Below, one piece after another: positions 45,019-53,798 of a DNA stretch of 64,000 nucleotides; positions within the stretch are counted from its first letter, which is position 1, and each line of letters opens with the position of its first letter. The DNA comes from WVYX01 sp039586815. GTDB lineage: Bacteria > Gemmatimonadota > Gemmatimonadetes > Gemmatimonadales > GWC2-71-9. The DNA is taken from contig JBDHJR010000008.1 of NCBI GenBank assembly GCA_039586815.1, positions 43,558-107,557 on the forward strand, in the 5' to 3' direction. Below the pieces are notes generated by a model. It saw only the letters and a list, made by a program, of their open reading frames with translations. It did not search any database and was not told the origin of the DNA. A program made the position numbers and the translations under genes.

Positions 45019-46520
45019 CGCAGCCCACGGAGTCGGGCGACACGTAGCCAGGGACTCTCGCCGCGCCCATCGCTCTCGGCTTCGCCCACCGGCACCATCG
45101 CACCCCGCGCTTCGTCCTCGGCGAGCGCTGCCGACACGGCGATCTGCGCCAGCTCCTCGTCGCTCAGGTCGGGTGCGAGCAGATCGCTACCCACGTGCTC
45201 GACGTAGCCGATGTCGTATGCGCCGCTCAGGAAGGTGGGCTCGTCCATCACCCGCCTGTGGAACGGCTGCGACGTCGGCACGCCCACGATGACGAGCTCG
45301 TCCAGCGCCCGGCGCATGCGCCGCACCGCGCGCTCTCGTGTTTCACCCCACGTGATCAGCTTTCCCAGCAGCGAGTCGTAATACAACTGCATCTCGCTCC
45401 CCGTCTCCACCCCGGCGTCCCACCGCACGCCCGGCCCCGAGGGCGCGTGCAGGTAGTCGATCCGGCCGGTGGCGGGCAGGAAGTTGGCGAAGGGATCCTC
45501 GGCCGTGATGCGGCACTCGATGGCGTGACCCCGCGGACGCATCGGCCGATTGGGACAGGTCATGGGCTCGCCGGCCGCGATGCGTAGCTGCTCCCGCACG
45601 ATGTCCACCCCGTAGACCATCTCAGTGACGGGGTGCTCGACCTGAAGCCGAGTGTTCATTTCCAGGAAGTAGAACTTCCCCTGCCGATCGAGCAGGAACT
45701 CCACGGTGCCCGCACTGAGGTACCCCACTGCCTGCGCCGCCTTCACCGCCGCCTCGCCCATGCGCAGCCGCAGGTCCAGGTCCACTGCCGTCGAGGGCGA
45801 CTCCTCGATCAGCTTCTGGTGCCGGCGCTGCACCGAGCACTCGCGCTCTCCCAGGTGGATGGTGTTGCCGAAGCGGTCGGCCAGCACCTGGATCTCCACG
45901 TGGCGTGGTCGCTCGACGAACTTCTCGAGATAGATCGCGTCGTCACCGAAGGCCGACCTGGCCTCCGATGAGGCCTGGCCAAATCCCTTGCGCACCTCCT
46001 CGGGCGTGCCCGCCACCCGCATGCCTTTGCCACCCCCTCCGGCAGCGGCCTTGAGCAGCACCGGGTAGCCGATCTCATCGGCGGCCTGCACCGCGGCGTC
46101 GGCGTCCCCCAACGGCTCCGTGGTACCCGGGACGATGGGGACGCCCGCCTTGGCCATGCGCCGCCGGGCCTCGGTCTTCTCCCCCATGGCCCGTATGGCT
46201 GGCGGCGGCGGGCCGATGAAGGCGAGCCCAGCTTGCTCTACGGCCTCGGCGAAGCGCGCCTGCTCGGCCAGGAATCCGTACCCCGGGTGGACTGCGTCAG
46301 CGCCGGTCTTGTGGGCGGCGTCGAGCAACCGCTCGACGCTCAGGTAGGACTCGCTGGCCGGGGGTGGGCCGAGCTCAACTGCGGCGTCCGCGGCTTTGAC
46401 GTGGGGGGTGAGCCGGTCGGCCTCGGAGTAGACGGCGACCGCCTCGAGATCCTCCTCGTGACACGCCCGGATGATGCGGAGTGCGATCTCCCCCCGGTTG
46501 GCGACGAGAACGCGGTTCAT
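45015..46520 (-). CDS. Acyl-CoA carboxylase, biotin carboxylase subunit
   Basis: ATP-dependent carboxylation of carrier biotin. 501 aa, ATP-grasp. LVANRGEIALRIIRACHE opens the family; AAAGGGGKGMRV is the ATP loop; HVEIQVLADRFGN and FLEMNTRLQVEHPVTE contain the active-site residues. No biotinyl domain is fused; that is the separate protein at 43.3 kb. Pairing with a PccB-type subunit suggests propionyl- or mixed acyl-CoA carboxylase. Confidence 0.93.
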   Translation of the reverse strand: MNRVLVANRGEIALRIIRACHEEDLEAVAVYSEADRLTPHVKAADAAVELGPPPASESYLSVERLLDAAHKTGADAVHPGYGFLAEQARFAEAVEQAGLAFIGPPPPAIRAMGEKTEARRRMAKAGVPIVPGTTEPLGDADAAVQAADEIGYPVLLKAAAGGGGKGMRVAGTPEEVRKGFGQASSEARSAFGDDAIYLEKFVERPRHVEIQVLADRFGNTIHLGERECSVQRRHQKLIEESPSTAVDLDLRLRMGEAAVKAAQAVGYLSAGTVEFLLDRQGKFYFLEMNTRLQVEHPVTEMVYGVDIVREQLRIAAGEPMTCPNRPMRPRGHAIECRITAEDPFANFLPATGRIDYLHAPSGPGVRWDAGVETGSEMQLYYDSLLGKLITWGETRERAVRRMRRALDELVIVGVPTSQPFHRRVMDEPTFLSGAYDIGYVEHVGSDLLAPDLSDEELAQIAVSAALAEDEARGAMVPVGEAESDGRGESPWLRVARLRGLR

Positions 46521-46538
46521 GGGGGGTTCAGCGCGCGG

Positions 46539-48089
46539 TCACAGCGGGATGTTGCCATGCTTCCTCGGATGCACGCTCTGCCGCTTGGTGAGCAGGGTCT
46601 GCAGCGCCGAGATGAGGCGGGGCCGGGTCTCGCGCGGGTCTATCACATCGTCCAGGAAGCCGCGCGCAGCCGCCAGGTAGGGGTTGGCGAACTTCTCACG
46701 GTAATCGGCCACCAGCTCGTCGAGCTTGCCTTCGGGATCGTCGGCCGCGGCCAGATCCCGCTTGAACAGGATCTCCGCCGCGCCCTTGGGTCCCATCACC
46801 GCAATCTCTGCGGTGGGCCACCCGACGTTGAAGTCACCGCGCACGTGCCTCGAGCTCATCACGTCGTACGCCCCACCATATGCCTTGCGGGTGATCACAG
46901 TGAGCTTGGGCACCGTCGCCTCGGCGTAGGCGTACAGCAGCTTGGCACCCTGCTTGATGATGCCGCCGTGCTCCTGATCCACGCCCGGCAGGAACCCGGG
47001 CACGTCCTCGAAGGTGAGCAGCGGGACATTGAACGCGTCGCAGAACCGGATGAATCGGGCGCCCTTGCCAGATGCCTTGATGTCGAGCACCCCAGCCAGC
47101 ACTGCCGGCTGGTTGGCGACTATCCCCACCGGATGTCCAGCCAGCCGAGCGAACCCCACTATGAGGTTCGTGGCATACTCGCGGTGGATCTCCAGCAGCT
47201 CGCCGTCATCCACCACGCGCCGGATCACCTCGTGCATGTCGTACGGCTTGTTGGGGTTGTCGGGCACGATGGTGAGGAGCTCCTCGTCGCGCCGATCGGG
47301 GGGATCATTCGTGGGCCGCACCGGCGGACTGTCGACGTTGTTGCCCGGTATGAAGCTCACCAGACGCCGAATCTCGGTGAGGCACTCCACTTCGGAGTCG
47401 TGGGCGAAGTGGGCCACGCCCGACACCGACGCATGCACGTCTGCCCCACCCAACTCCTCGTGCGTGACGTCCTCGTGCGTCACGGTCTTTACCACATTGG
47501 GACCCGTGACGAACATGTACGAGATCCCGCGCACCATGAAAACGAAGTCGGTGATCGCGGGGCTGTACACCGCCCCACCGGCACAAGGGCCGAGGACGGC
47601 GCTGATCTGCGGCACCACCCCCGACGTGAGGGTATTGCGCAGGAAGATGTCGGCGTAGCCACCCAGCGACACGACGCCTTCCTGAATACGGGCGCCCCCC
47701 GAATCGTTCAGCCCGATGAGCGGAGCGCCATTCTGCACGGCGAGGTCCATCACCTTGCAGATCTTCTCGGCGTGTGCCTCCGCGAGCGACCCCCCGAACA
47801 CGGTGAAGTCCTGGGAAAACACGTATACCAGGCGCCCGTCGACCCGGCCGTAGCCGGTGACGACGCCGTCACCCAAGATCTTCTTCTTCTCCAGCCCGAA
47901 ATCGGTGGAGCGGTGGGTGACGAAGCGGTCCAGCTCGACGAACGAGCCGGGGTCTAGCAGCAGATCGAGCCGTTCACGGGCGGTGAGCTTGCCCTTGTCG
48001 TGCTGCTGCACGACACGCTCCTCGCCTCCGCCCTGTTCCGACTCAGAGCGCAGGCGATGGAGCTTGTCGAGTTTCTGTTGGATGGTCAC
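46539..48089 (-). CDS. Propionyl/acyl-CoA carboxylase beta (carboxyltransferase)
   Basis: Transfers CO2 from biotin to an acyl-CoA. 516 aa, the PccB type with both crotonase halves. KLTARERLDLLLDPGSF, GLNDSGGARIQEGV, GPCAGGAVYSPA, EDVPGFLPGVDQEHGG and KAYGGAYDVM are present. The residue deciding acetyl versus propionyl preference (Asp in DVPGF context) fits propionyl-CoA carboxylases, but I would not rely on it. Starts GTG 48089, 48 bases after rpsA. Confidence 0.93.
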   Translation of the reverse strand: MTIQQKLDKLHRLRSESEQGGGEERVVQQHDKGKLTARERLDLLLDPGSFVELDRFVTHRSTDFGLEKKKILGDGVVTGYGRVDGRLVYVFSQDFTVFGGSLAEAHAEKICKVMDLAVQNGAPLIGLNDSGGARIQEGVVSLGGYADIFLRNTLTSGVVPQISAVLGPCAGGAVYSPAITDFVFMVRGISYMFVTGPNVVKTVTHEDVTHEELGGADVHASVSGVAHFAHDSEVECLTEIRRLVSFIPGNNVDSPPVRPTNDPPDRRDEELLTIVPDNPNKPYDMHEVIRRVVDDGELLEIHREYATNLIVGFARLAGHPVGIVANQPAVLAGVLDIKASGKGARFIRFCDAFNVPLLTFEDVPGFLPGVDQEHGGIIKQGAKLLYAYAEATVPKLTVITRKAYGGAYDVMSSRHVRGDFNVGWPTAEIAVMGPKGAAEILFKRDLAAADDPEGKLDELVADYREKFANPYLAAARGFLDDVIDPRETRPRLISALQTLLTKRQSVHPRKHGNIPL

Positions 48090-48137
48090 GAGAGCACCGG
48101 GACACGCAGCGTTGTCAGCGTCACCGGACGCATCGGC

Positions 48138-50042
48138 TCACTCGGAGGCCGGTTCCGACTTCGCCTCCGACTCCTCCTCAGCCTGCTCGGCCGCTGCCTC
48201 GGGAGCCGCTTCCGCTTCCGCCTGCGACGGCTCGGCCGTCTCCGCGGTCGCTGCTTCGGGCTCGGCTACCGTCTCGGCCTCAGCCGCAGGCTCGGCTGCA
48301 GCCGCGGGCTCTGCCTCGAACTCGGGCAGCGGCGCAATCTCCTCGGCCGGCATCTCCTTGAACTCGGTGGCAGCGAGAATGATCCGATGGTGGATCGGGT
48401 CCACCTCCAGCACCTTGAGTGCGACGCCCTGGCCCGGCCGCGTGTCCTGCTCAGCCGTCTGGCCGTCGGCCAGCGGCAGCTGTGCCTGCGGCACGAAGCC
48501 TTCCAGATCGTCGCCCAGATCCGCCACGATCCCGCTGTCCTGGTACCGCACGATCTTGCCCTCGACTTCCATCCCCACCGGATGGGTCTCGGCGATCTTG
48601 AGCCACGGATCTTCCTGAAGCTGCTTGAGGCCCAGCGAAATGCGCTTGTTCTCGGGATCGATGTTGAGGATGGATACTTCGACCGTGTCGCCCTTCTTGA
48701 CTATCTCCGACGGATGCTGGACTCGCTTCGTCCACGACATGTCGGAAATGTGAATCAGGCCGTCGATACCGGGCTCGATCTCCACGAACGCGCCGAACGA
48801 CGTGAGGTTGCGGACCTTGCCGCTGATCTGCGTACCCACCGGGTACTTCATGGGCAGCATCATCCACGGATCCTGCTCCGTCTGCTTCATGCCGAGGGAG
48901 ATCTTCTCCTCCTGCGGATCCACCTTCAGCACGACGGCCTCGATGGTCTCGCCAATCGACACGACCTTGGACGGATGCCGTACGTTGCGCGTCCAGCTCA
49001 TCTCGCTGATGTGGACCAGCCCCTCGATGCCGGGCTCCAGCTCCACGAACGCGCCGTAGTTGGTGATGCTCACGACCTTACCCTGCACCCGCGCGCCGAC
49101 CGGATACCTCTCGCCGACGTTCTCCCACGGGTAGGAATGCAGCTGCTTCAGTCCGAGTGAGATCCGCTCCCGGTCCCAATCGATGTCGAGCACCTTCACC
49201 TCGATCTCCTGGCCCAACTCGACCATCTCCGACGGATGGGACACGCGACCCCAGCTCATGTCGGTGATGTGCAGCAGTCCGTCCACGCCGCCGAGATCGA
49301 TGAACGCACCGAAGTCGGTCACGTTCTTCACGACGCCCTTGCGGGCCTGGCCGACCTCCAGCTCCTTCATCAAGAACTCGCGCTTGTGGGCCCGCTCGGC
49401 CTCCAGGATCACGCGGCGCGACACCACGATGTTGCGACGGCGCTTGTTGAGCTTGATGATCTTGAAGCGGAAGCTCTGACCCAGCAGCTCATCGATGTTG
49501 GGGACGCGCCGCAGCGCGATCTGGCTCCCCGGCAGGAAGGCGTCGACGCCCATCAGGTCCACTACGACACCGCCCTTGATCTTCTTCTGCAGCGTACCCT
49601 CGACGGGCTCGTCGTTCTCGTAGGCCTGGCGGATCTTTTCCCAGACCCGCATGAAGTCGGCCTTCTTCTTGGAGAGCACGATCGAGCCTTCCTCGTCCTC
49701 GAGGCGCTCGAGCAGTACATCTACCTCCTCGCCCGGCTGGATCGTCTTGGGGTCCTTGAACTCGTCGATCTGCACCGCGCCTTCCGACTTGAAGCCGACG
49801 TCGAGGATGACGTGGCTCTCGGTGACGCGCAGGACCTTCGACTTGACGATTTCCCCTTCCTGGATGCTCTGCAGCGTGCCTTCATACAGCTGCAGCATCT
49901 GCTGGTACTCCTCGTCGGAGTAGTCCTCGTCGTACAGGTCGGGGCGGACTGGGAACGGCGTGGTGGTGTCGGCCGTGGGTTCGTTGGCCACGTCGGACGG
50001 CGACGTGGGTTCAGGTGAGGTTTCGACCATCGGTTGTGTCAA
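48138..50042 (-). CDS. rpsA: Ribosomal protein S1, six S1 domains, acidic tail
   Basis: Recruits mRNA to the 30S subunit. 634 aa. Six OB-fold S1 repeats are recognisable, the later ones as VTDFGAFIDLGGVDGLLHI, ITNYGAFVELEPGIEGLVHI and LTSFGAFVEIEPGIDGLIHI. The last 80 residues are an Ala/Glu-rich tail, longer than in E. coli. TTG 50042 has AGGA a few bases upstream; ATG 50030 is the alternative start. It has its own strong promoter and follows cmk as in E. coli. Confidence 0.95.
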   Translation of the reverse strand: MTQPMVETSPEPTSPSDVANEPTADTTTPFPVRPDLYDEDYSDEEYQQMLQLYEGTLQSIQEGEIVKSKVLRVTESHVILDVGFKSEGAVQIDEFKDPKTIQPGEEVDVLLERLEDEEGSIVLSKKKADFMRVWEKIRQAYENDEPVEGTLQKKIKGGVVVDLMGVDAFLPGSQIALRRVPNIDELLGQSFRFKIIKLNKRRRNIVVSRRVILEAERAHKREFLMKELEVGQARKGVVKNVTDFGAFIDLGGVDGLLHITDMSWGRVSHPSEMVELGQEIEVKVLDIDWDRERISLGLKQLHSYPWENVGERYPVGARVQGKVVSITNYGAFVELEPGIEGLVHISEMSWTRNVRHPSKVVSIGETIEAVVLKVDPQEEKISLGMKQTEQDPWMMLPMKYPVGTQISGKVRNLTSFGAFVEIEPGIDGLIHISDMSWTKRVQHPSEIVKKGDTVEVSILNIDPENKRISLGLKQLQEDPWLKIAETHPVGMEVEGKIVRYQDSGIVADLGDDLEGFVPQAQLPLADGQTAEQDTRPGQGVALKVLEVDPIHHRIILAATEFKEMPAEEIAPLPEFEAEPAAAAEPAAEAETVAEPEAATAETAEPSQAEAEAAPEAAAEQAEEESEAKSEPASE

Positions 50043-50088
50043 GATTCCTACTTGTGAAGGTTGAAGTCACGGTTTCGTTGAGCCACTG

Positions 50089-50117
50089 AGGATAGACCGA
50101 CGAAGGGGCTATGTCAA
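50089..50117 (-). promoter_or_regulatory. Strong promoter of rpsA, overlapping the end of cmk
   Basis: TTGACA (50117-50112), exact 17-base spacer, TATCCT (50094-50089). The -35 box forms the last two sense codons of cmk (TTG ACA) and is followed directly by its TAG stop. Predicted start near 50082. Confidence 0.75.
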
Positions 50118-50624
50118 GCTGTCGGGATCGGGCTCCCGCCCGTCTTGCAGCAGGCGGCGGCGCGCCCTCACGGCCGGATCGGCCACGAGAAACACCTTGA
50201 GCACGGCATCGGGAAACACGACGGTACCGATGTCCCGGCCGTCCAGCACGGCACCGCGGGGATGGCGTGACACGGCGTCCCGCACCTCGCCGTTCACCCA
50301 ATCGCGCACCTCCGGGACAGCCGAGACCTCGGACACGCTGGCCGTCACCCGGGCGGAGCGGATCTCCTGCGTCACGTCCACCCCCGCCACCGTCGGCCGG
50401 AAGCCCGCCTCGGTTAGATCCAGCCGGATCGGGAGGGCGCTGGCCAGGGCGACGAGCCGCTGTCCGGCGAACTCCACTGCGGCGTCGAGCGCGGCCAGGG
50501 TCACGGCCCGATAGAGCGCACCGCTCTCGACATGCGGCAGGCTCAGCCGCTCGGCGACGGCGGCGGCGGTGGTCGACTTACCGGAGCCGGCTGGTCCGTC
50601 TATCGCGAGCACACGACTAGGCAT
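50109..50624 (-). CDS. cmk: Cytidylate kinase, C-terminally truncated
   Basis: Phosphorylates CMP and dCMP. P-loop AIDGPAGSGKSTTA, then VESGALYRAVTLAAL and VLDGRDIGTVVFPDAVLKVF are clear Cmk sequence. ATG 50624 overlaps the aroA stop; 171 aa result, whereas the family is normally about 215-230. The reading stays family-like (RRRLLQDGREPDPDS) right up to the TAG, then ends; the usual R-D-x-x-D-x-x-R block and final helix are missing and there are only 66 bases before rpsA. Either a shortened functional enzyme or a decaying gene. Confidence 0.85.
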   Translation of the reverse strand: MPSRVLAIDGPAGSGKSTTAAAVAERLSLPHVESGALYRAVTLAALDAAVEFAGQRLVALASALPIRLDLTEAGFRPTVAGVDVTQEIRSARVTASVSEVSAVPEVRDWVNGEVRDAVSRHPRGAVLDGRDIGTVVFPDAVLKVFLVADPAVRARRRLLQDGREPDPDSLT

Positions 50625-51888
50625 CGACACGAATCCGTGAAAGGTCCTCGAAGAATCCGGGGTAGCTTACCGCGGCGGACGCGGTCTCGGAAAGCTCCAC
50701 GCGCGCTCCGGGCAGTGTTCCCAGAACAGCAAAGGCCATCGTGAGGCGGTGGTCCCCGGCGGTCTCAACACGGCCCCGCGGCGGGCTCTCAGTCCCCTGC
50801 ACCAGGAGATCGTCTCCCTCTACTTCGGCCTCCACGCCCAGCGCTCGCAGGTTCGCGGCGATGAGCCCGAGGCGGTCGCTCTCCTTCACGCGCAGCTCTC
50901 CCACCGAGCGAAACCGAGTCCGCCCCTCGGCGCGTGCCGCCACGACCGCCAGCAGCGGCACCTCGTCTATGAGGCCGGGAATCTCCTCGGCCGACACCTC
51001 GGTCGCGCCGAGGGCAGCCGGTCGGACCACCAGATCGGCGACCGGCTCACCGGCCAGCTCGCGCTCGGCCGTGCGCTCCACCAATCCACCCATGCGCGCG
51101 AGCACCTCGAGGTAGCCGGTGCGCGTCGGGTTCACGCCCACGCCCTCCAGCAGCAGCTCACCCCGCTCCGCCAGCATCACGGCACCGACGAGGAACGCGG
51201 CAGAAGACGGGTCGCCCGGTACGACCAGGTCGAACGGGGGCAGCCGGGGCCAGTCGCGTGGCGAGCCCGCGAGCGTGACGCTGGTGCCCCGCACAGTCAG
51301 GTCGAAACCCAGGTGGGAGAGCAGCCGCTCGGTGTGATCCCTGGAGCGGACCGGCTCCGAGACCGTGACCTCGACGCCGCCCGAGACGCCGGCCAGCAAC
51401 AGCGCGGTCTTGAGCTGGGCGCTGGCCACCGGTGTGTGGTAGCTGAAATCCCGCAGCCGCCCGCCGCGGACACGCAGCGGCAAACCGTCTCCCGCCTCCT
51501 CCTCGATTGCCGCACCCATCGCACGCAGGGGAGCGGTGAGCCTGCGCATGGGACGGCGTCTGAGCGACGCATCACCGGTGAGCCGCGCGGCGATCGGCAG
51601 GCCCGCCAGCGCTCCCAGCAGCAACCGCGCCGTAGTCCCGGAGTTACCGCACTGGAGCGCTCCCTCGGGACTGCGCCAGCGTCGGCCCACGACCGTGACC
51701 GGCGCGCTGGCCCTGAGCGGGCTCACCGCGGCTCCCAGCCGGCGCACCGCGGCAGCGGTGGCGCGCGCATCGAGGGCGGTGAGCGCCCCATGCAGCGTGA
51801 CGCGGCTGCGTGCCAAGCCCCCGAGTATGAGCGCCCGGTGGGTGATGCTCTTGTCTCCCGGTGGGCGGACCGAGCCGGTGACTATCAC
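50617..51888 (-). CDS. aroA: 3-phosphoshikimate 1-carboxyvinyltransferase (EPSP synthase)
   Basis: Joins shikimate-3-phosphate and PEP on the route to chorismate. GTG 51888 overlaps the tyrA stop (GTGA) and gives 423 aa. RPPGDKSITHRALILGGLA, QCGNSGTTARLLLG, GDASLRRRPMRRL, PGDPSSAAFLV and RVKESDRLG are signature blocks. A GTG seven codons upstream is possible. The LxxNxGT-like motif QCGNSGTTAR has Gly-Asn rather than a substituted glycine. Confidence 0.95.
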   Translation of the reverse strand: MIVTGSVRPPGDKSITHRALILGGLARSRVTLHGALTALDARATAAAVRRLGAAVSPLRASAPVTVVGRRWRSPEGALQCGNSGTTARLLLGALAGLPIAARLTGDASLRRRPMRRLTAPLRAMGAAIEEEAGDGLPLRVRGGRLRDFSYHTPVASAQLKTALLLAGVSGGVEVTVSEPVRSRDHTERLLSHLGFDLTVRGTSVTLAGSPRDWPRLPPFDLVVPGDPSSAAFLVGAVMLAERGELLLEGVGVNPTRTGYLEVLARMGGLVERTAERELAGEPVADLVVRPAALGATEVSAEEIPGLIDEVPLLAVVAARAEGRTRFRSVGELRVKESDRLGLIAANLRALGVEAEVEGDDLLVQGTESPPRGRVETAGDHRLTMAFAVLGTLPGARVELSETASAAVSYPGFFEDLSRIRVDA

Positions 51889-52730
51889 GGACCGAGTCTC
51901 CCGCGCCACTCCGCCCCCGTCTCAAGCCACCGCGCGACCGCGGCGCGGTCACCCTCCGCCAGCGCCGCACGCAGCTCGCCGAGGCCGTCATTCATCGCGT
52001 CCAAGGCCTCCAGCAACCCCCGGCGAGCCATGAGGAAGAGATCGGCCCACGCCGCCGGGTCGTCGGTCGCCGGGCGTGTCTCTTCCAGTGCAAACCGGCC
52101 GTAGGTGACGCCGCCGGGCCCCCGTTGGGCCAGCACCCCCGCCAATGCCGACGCAACCGCCCGTGGCAGCTGGCTGGTCCAGGCCAGGATCGCGTCGTGC
52201 CGCTCGGCACTGAGCGTGACCGGCGCCGCACTCATCACCCGCTGCCAGAAGTCCGCCACTTCCGCGCCGGCCTGGTCGCCGCCCGCCAGCGGCGTGACGT
52301 ACACCAACGCGCTCTCGAGCGCATCGGGCTGGGCGGCGCCGAACCCGCTTCCAGCGAGATCGACCAGGGGGTGCGATCCGGCGAAGCAGGGCTGCAGATC
52401 CAGTTGCTGCGCCAGCCCCACGACGGGCAGCTTCACGCTCGTGACGTCGGTGCAGTACACCGCGCGTTGCCTGAGGGACTGGGCCAGCTCCTTCAGCAGG
52501 CCGAGGGTCGCAGCGGGTGGGGTGGCCACGACGATCAGGTCGGCGACTCGCGCCACTCCTTGTGGATCGTGAGCGATCTCGCTGACGGCACCGGCGCGCG
52601 CCGCGGCGGCTCGGTCCCTGGCGCTGTGGGCCCAGCCGACTATGCGCGCCACCCCCGCTCTGGCGCCGCGGCACGCGATCGAGCCCCCCACGGCCCCGAG
52701 CCCGATGATTCCCAGCGTGTGCGGCTGCAC
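51885..52730 (-). CDS. tyrA: Prephenate dehydrogenase
   Basis: Oxidative decarboxylation of prephenate to 4-hydroxyphenylpyruvate for tyrosine. 281 aa, monofunctional without chorismate mutase or ACT domain. GIIGLGAVGGSIA binds NAD; DVTSVK and FAGSHPLVDLAGSG are catalytic-domain blocks. Starts GTG 52730, three bases after the DUF1634-like gene, and overlaps aroA. The tyrA-aroA-cmk-rpsA order is frequent in bacteria. Confidence 0.9.
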   Translation of the reverse strand: MQPHTLGIIGLGAVGGSIACRGARAGVARIVGWAHSARDRAAAARAGAVSEIAHDPQGVARVADLIVVATPPAATLGLLKELAQSLRQRAVYCTDVTSVKLPVVGLAQQLDLQPCFAGSHPLVDLAGSGFGAAQPDALESALVYVTPLAGGDQAGAEVADFWQRVMSAAPVTLSAERHDAILAWTSQLPRAVASALAGVLAQRGPGGVTYGRFALEETRPATDDPAAWADLFLMARRGLLEALDAMNDGLGELRAALAEGDRAAVARWLETGAEWRGRLGP

Positions 52731-52733
52731 GAC

Positions 52734-53006
52734 TCAGCGGGCGAGCCAGGCGCCGAGCAGCGCGATGGCCAGCGTACCCAGGGCGTAGCCCGCCAGTGGC
52801 GACCGGCGCTTGCCCGCCGACACCGCTATACGCACCAGCGCCAGGTAGGGGCCGCCCAGCAACGTGAGTACGCCAGCGGCCGACAGCAGGCGTCCTGCGG
52901 CTCCGCCGACCAACAGCCCGGCCACCACCCCGCCCACCGCCAGCACCTGGCAGGCCACCAGCAGCCACGAGAGGACGCGGCTCAGGTCAGAACTCTGCGA
53001 GGCCAC
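52734..53006 (-). CDS. Small membrane protein, DUF1634-like
   Basis: 90 aa, three hydrophobic helices (about residues 12-31, 35-60 and 70-88). LLSAAGVLTLLGGPYLALVRIAV with a following basic turn resembles DUF1634, a family usually encoded beside TauE/SafE permeases, as here. GTG 53006 lies 20 bases inside the permease gene. Role unknown; possibly a subunit of the transporter. Confidence 0.7.
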   Translation of the reverse strand: MASQSSDLSRVLSWLLVACQVLAVGGVVAGLLVGGAAGRLLSAAGVLTLLGGPYLALVRIAVSAGKRRSPLAGYALGTLAIALLGAWLAR

Positions 53007-53748
53007 GGGATCCCATCCTGAATGCCACGTACAGGAGCAGCAGCGCGAAGACCAGCTTGAGGGCGCGCTGATTCAGCTTCCCACCCAAGGCGGCAGCGAA
53101 GCCTGCGCCAGCCATTGTGCCGATCATGGCCACTCCAGCGACACCCAGCGCCACATCCCCCCGCGCCAGGTACACCAACGCCGCTCCTGCGGCCGTCACG
53201 CCGATCATGTAGACGCTGGTCGCGACCGAGCGGTCGAACGGCATGCCCAGCAGCATGTGTAGGATCGGCACGTTGAGAATGCCGCCCCCCACTCCCAGCA
53301 ATCCCGCAACCACGCCGGCGCCGACCGATGCGCCGGCTGCTAGCGGGCGACGCTCCGCGGGCGCGGCTCGTGCCGCGTCCATGTGGCGCGAGCGGGGCCA
53401 CATGCGGTATGACGTGACCAGCAGCAGGAGTGCGAACGCCAGGTAGAGGGGAGCCGCGGGCACATACACTGCAACCAGCCCTGCAGCCACCGCCCCAAAG
53501 ACGGTAAAGAGCTGGAGCCGCACCCCGGCATCGAGGTCCACACGCCCGGCGCGCATGTAGACCGCCGAGCCCGCCACCGACGTGGCGGACACGCATACGA
53601 GGCTGGCTGCAACAGCGCTGTGAAACGGCAGGCCCGCCACGAGAATCAGGCCGGGCACGAGGATGATGCCGCCTCCCACCCCCAACACCGCCCCGAAGCT
53701 GCCCGCCAGGACGCCCACAGCAACCAGCTCGATAAGGCTTGCGCTCAC
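52987..53748 (-). CDS. Sulfite exporter TauE/SafE family permease
   Basis: 253 aa with about eight membrane helices in two repeated halves. Glycine-rich GSFGAVLGVGGGIILVPGLIL and its repeat GVVAGLLGVGGGILNVPILHM are the family hallmark. Substrate may be an organosulfonate, sulfite or another anion; nothing nearby decides. Starts GTG 53748, ends overlapping the DUF1634-like gene. Confidence 0.9.
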   Translation of the reverse strand: MSASLIELVAVGVLAGSFGAVLGVGGGIILVPGLILVAGLPFHSAVAASLVCVSATSVAGSAVYMRAGRVDLDAGVRLQLFTVFGAVAAGLVAVYVPAAPLYLAFALLLLVTSYRMWPRSRHMDAARAAPAERRPLAAGASVGAGVVAGLLGVGGGILNVPILHMLLGMPFDRSVATSVYMIGVTAAGAALVYLARGDVALGVAGVAMIGTMAGAGFAAALGGKLNQRALKLVFALLLLYVAFRMGSRGLAEF

Positions 53749-53798
53749 GATGAGCGCAAACTTAACGGCGGACTATGGGCAGTGCTACGCTACGATGC

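Noticed and set aside
47200..47600. Frameshift in pccB
   Set aside because: The frame is continuous and all carboxyltransferase blocks are in order; the alternative frames here are shadows.
50037..50042. TTGACA at the beginning of rpsA as a second promoter
   Set aside because: No matching -10 about 17 bases downstream; it is the TTG start plus the next codon.
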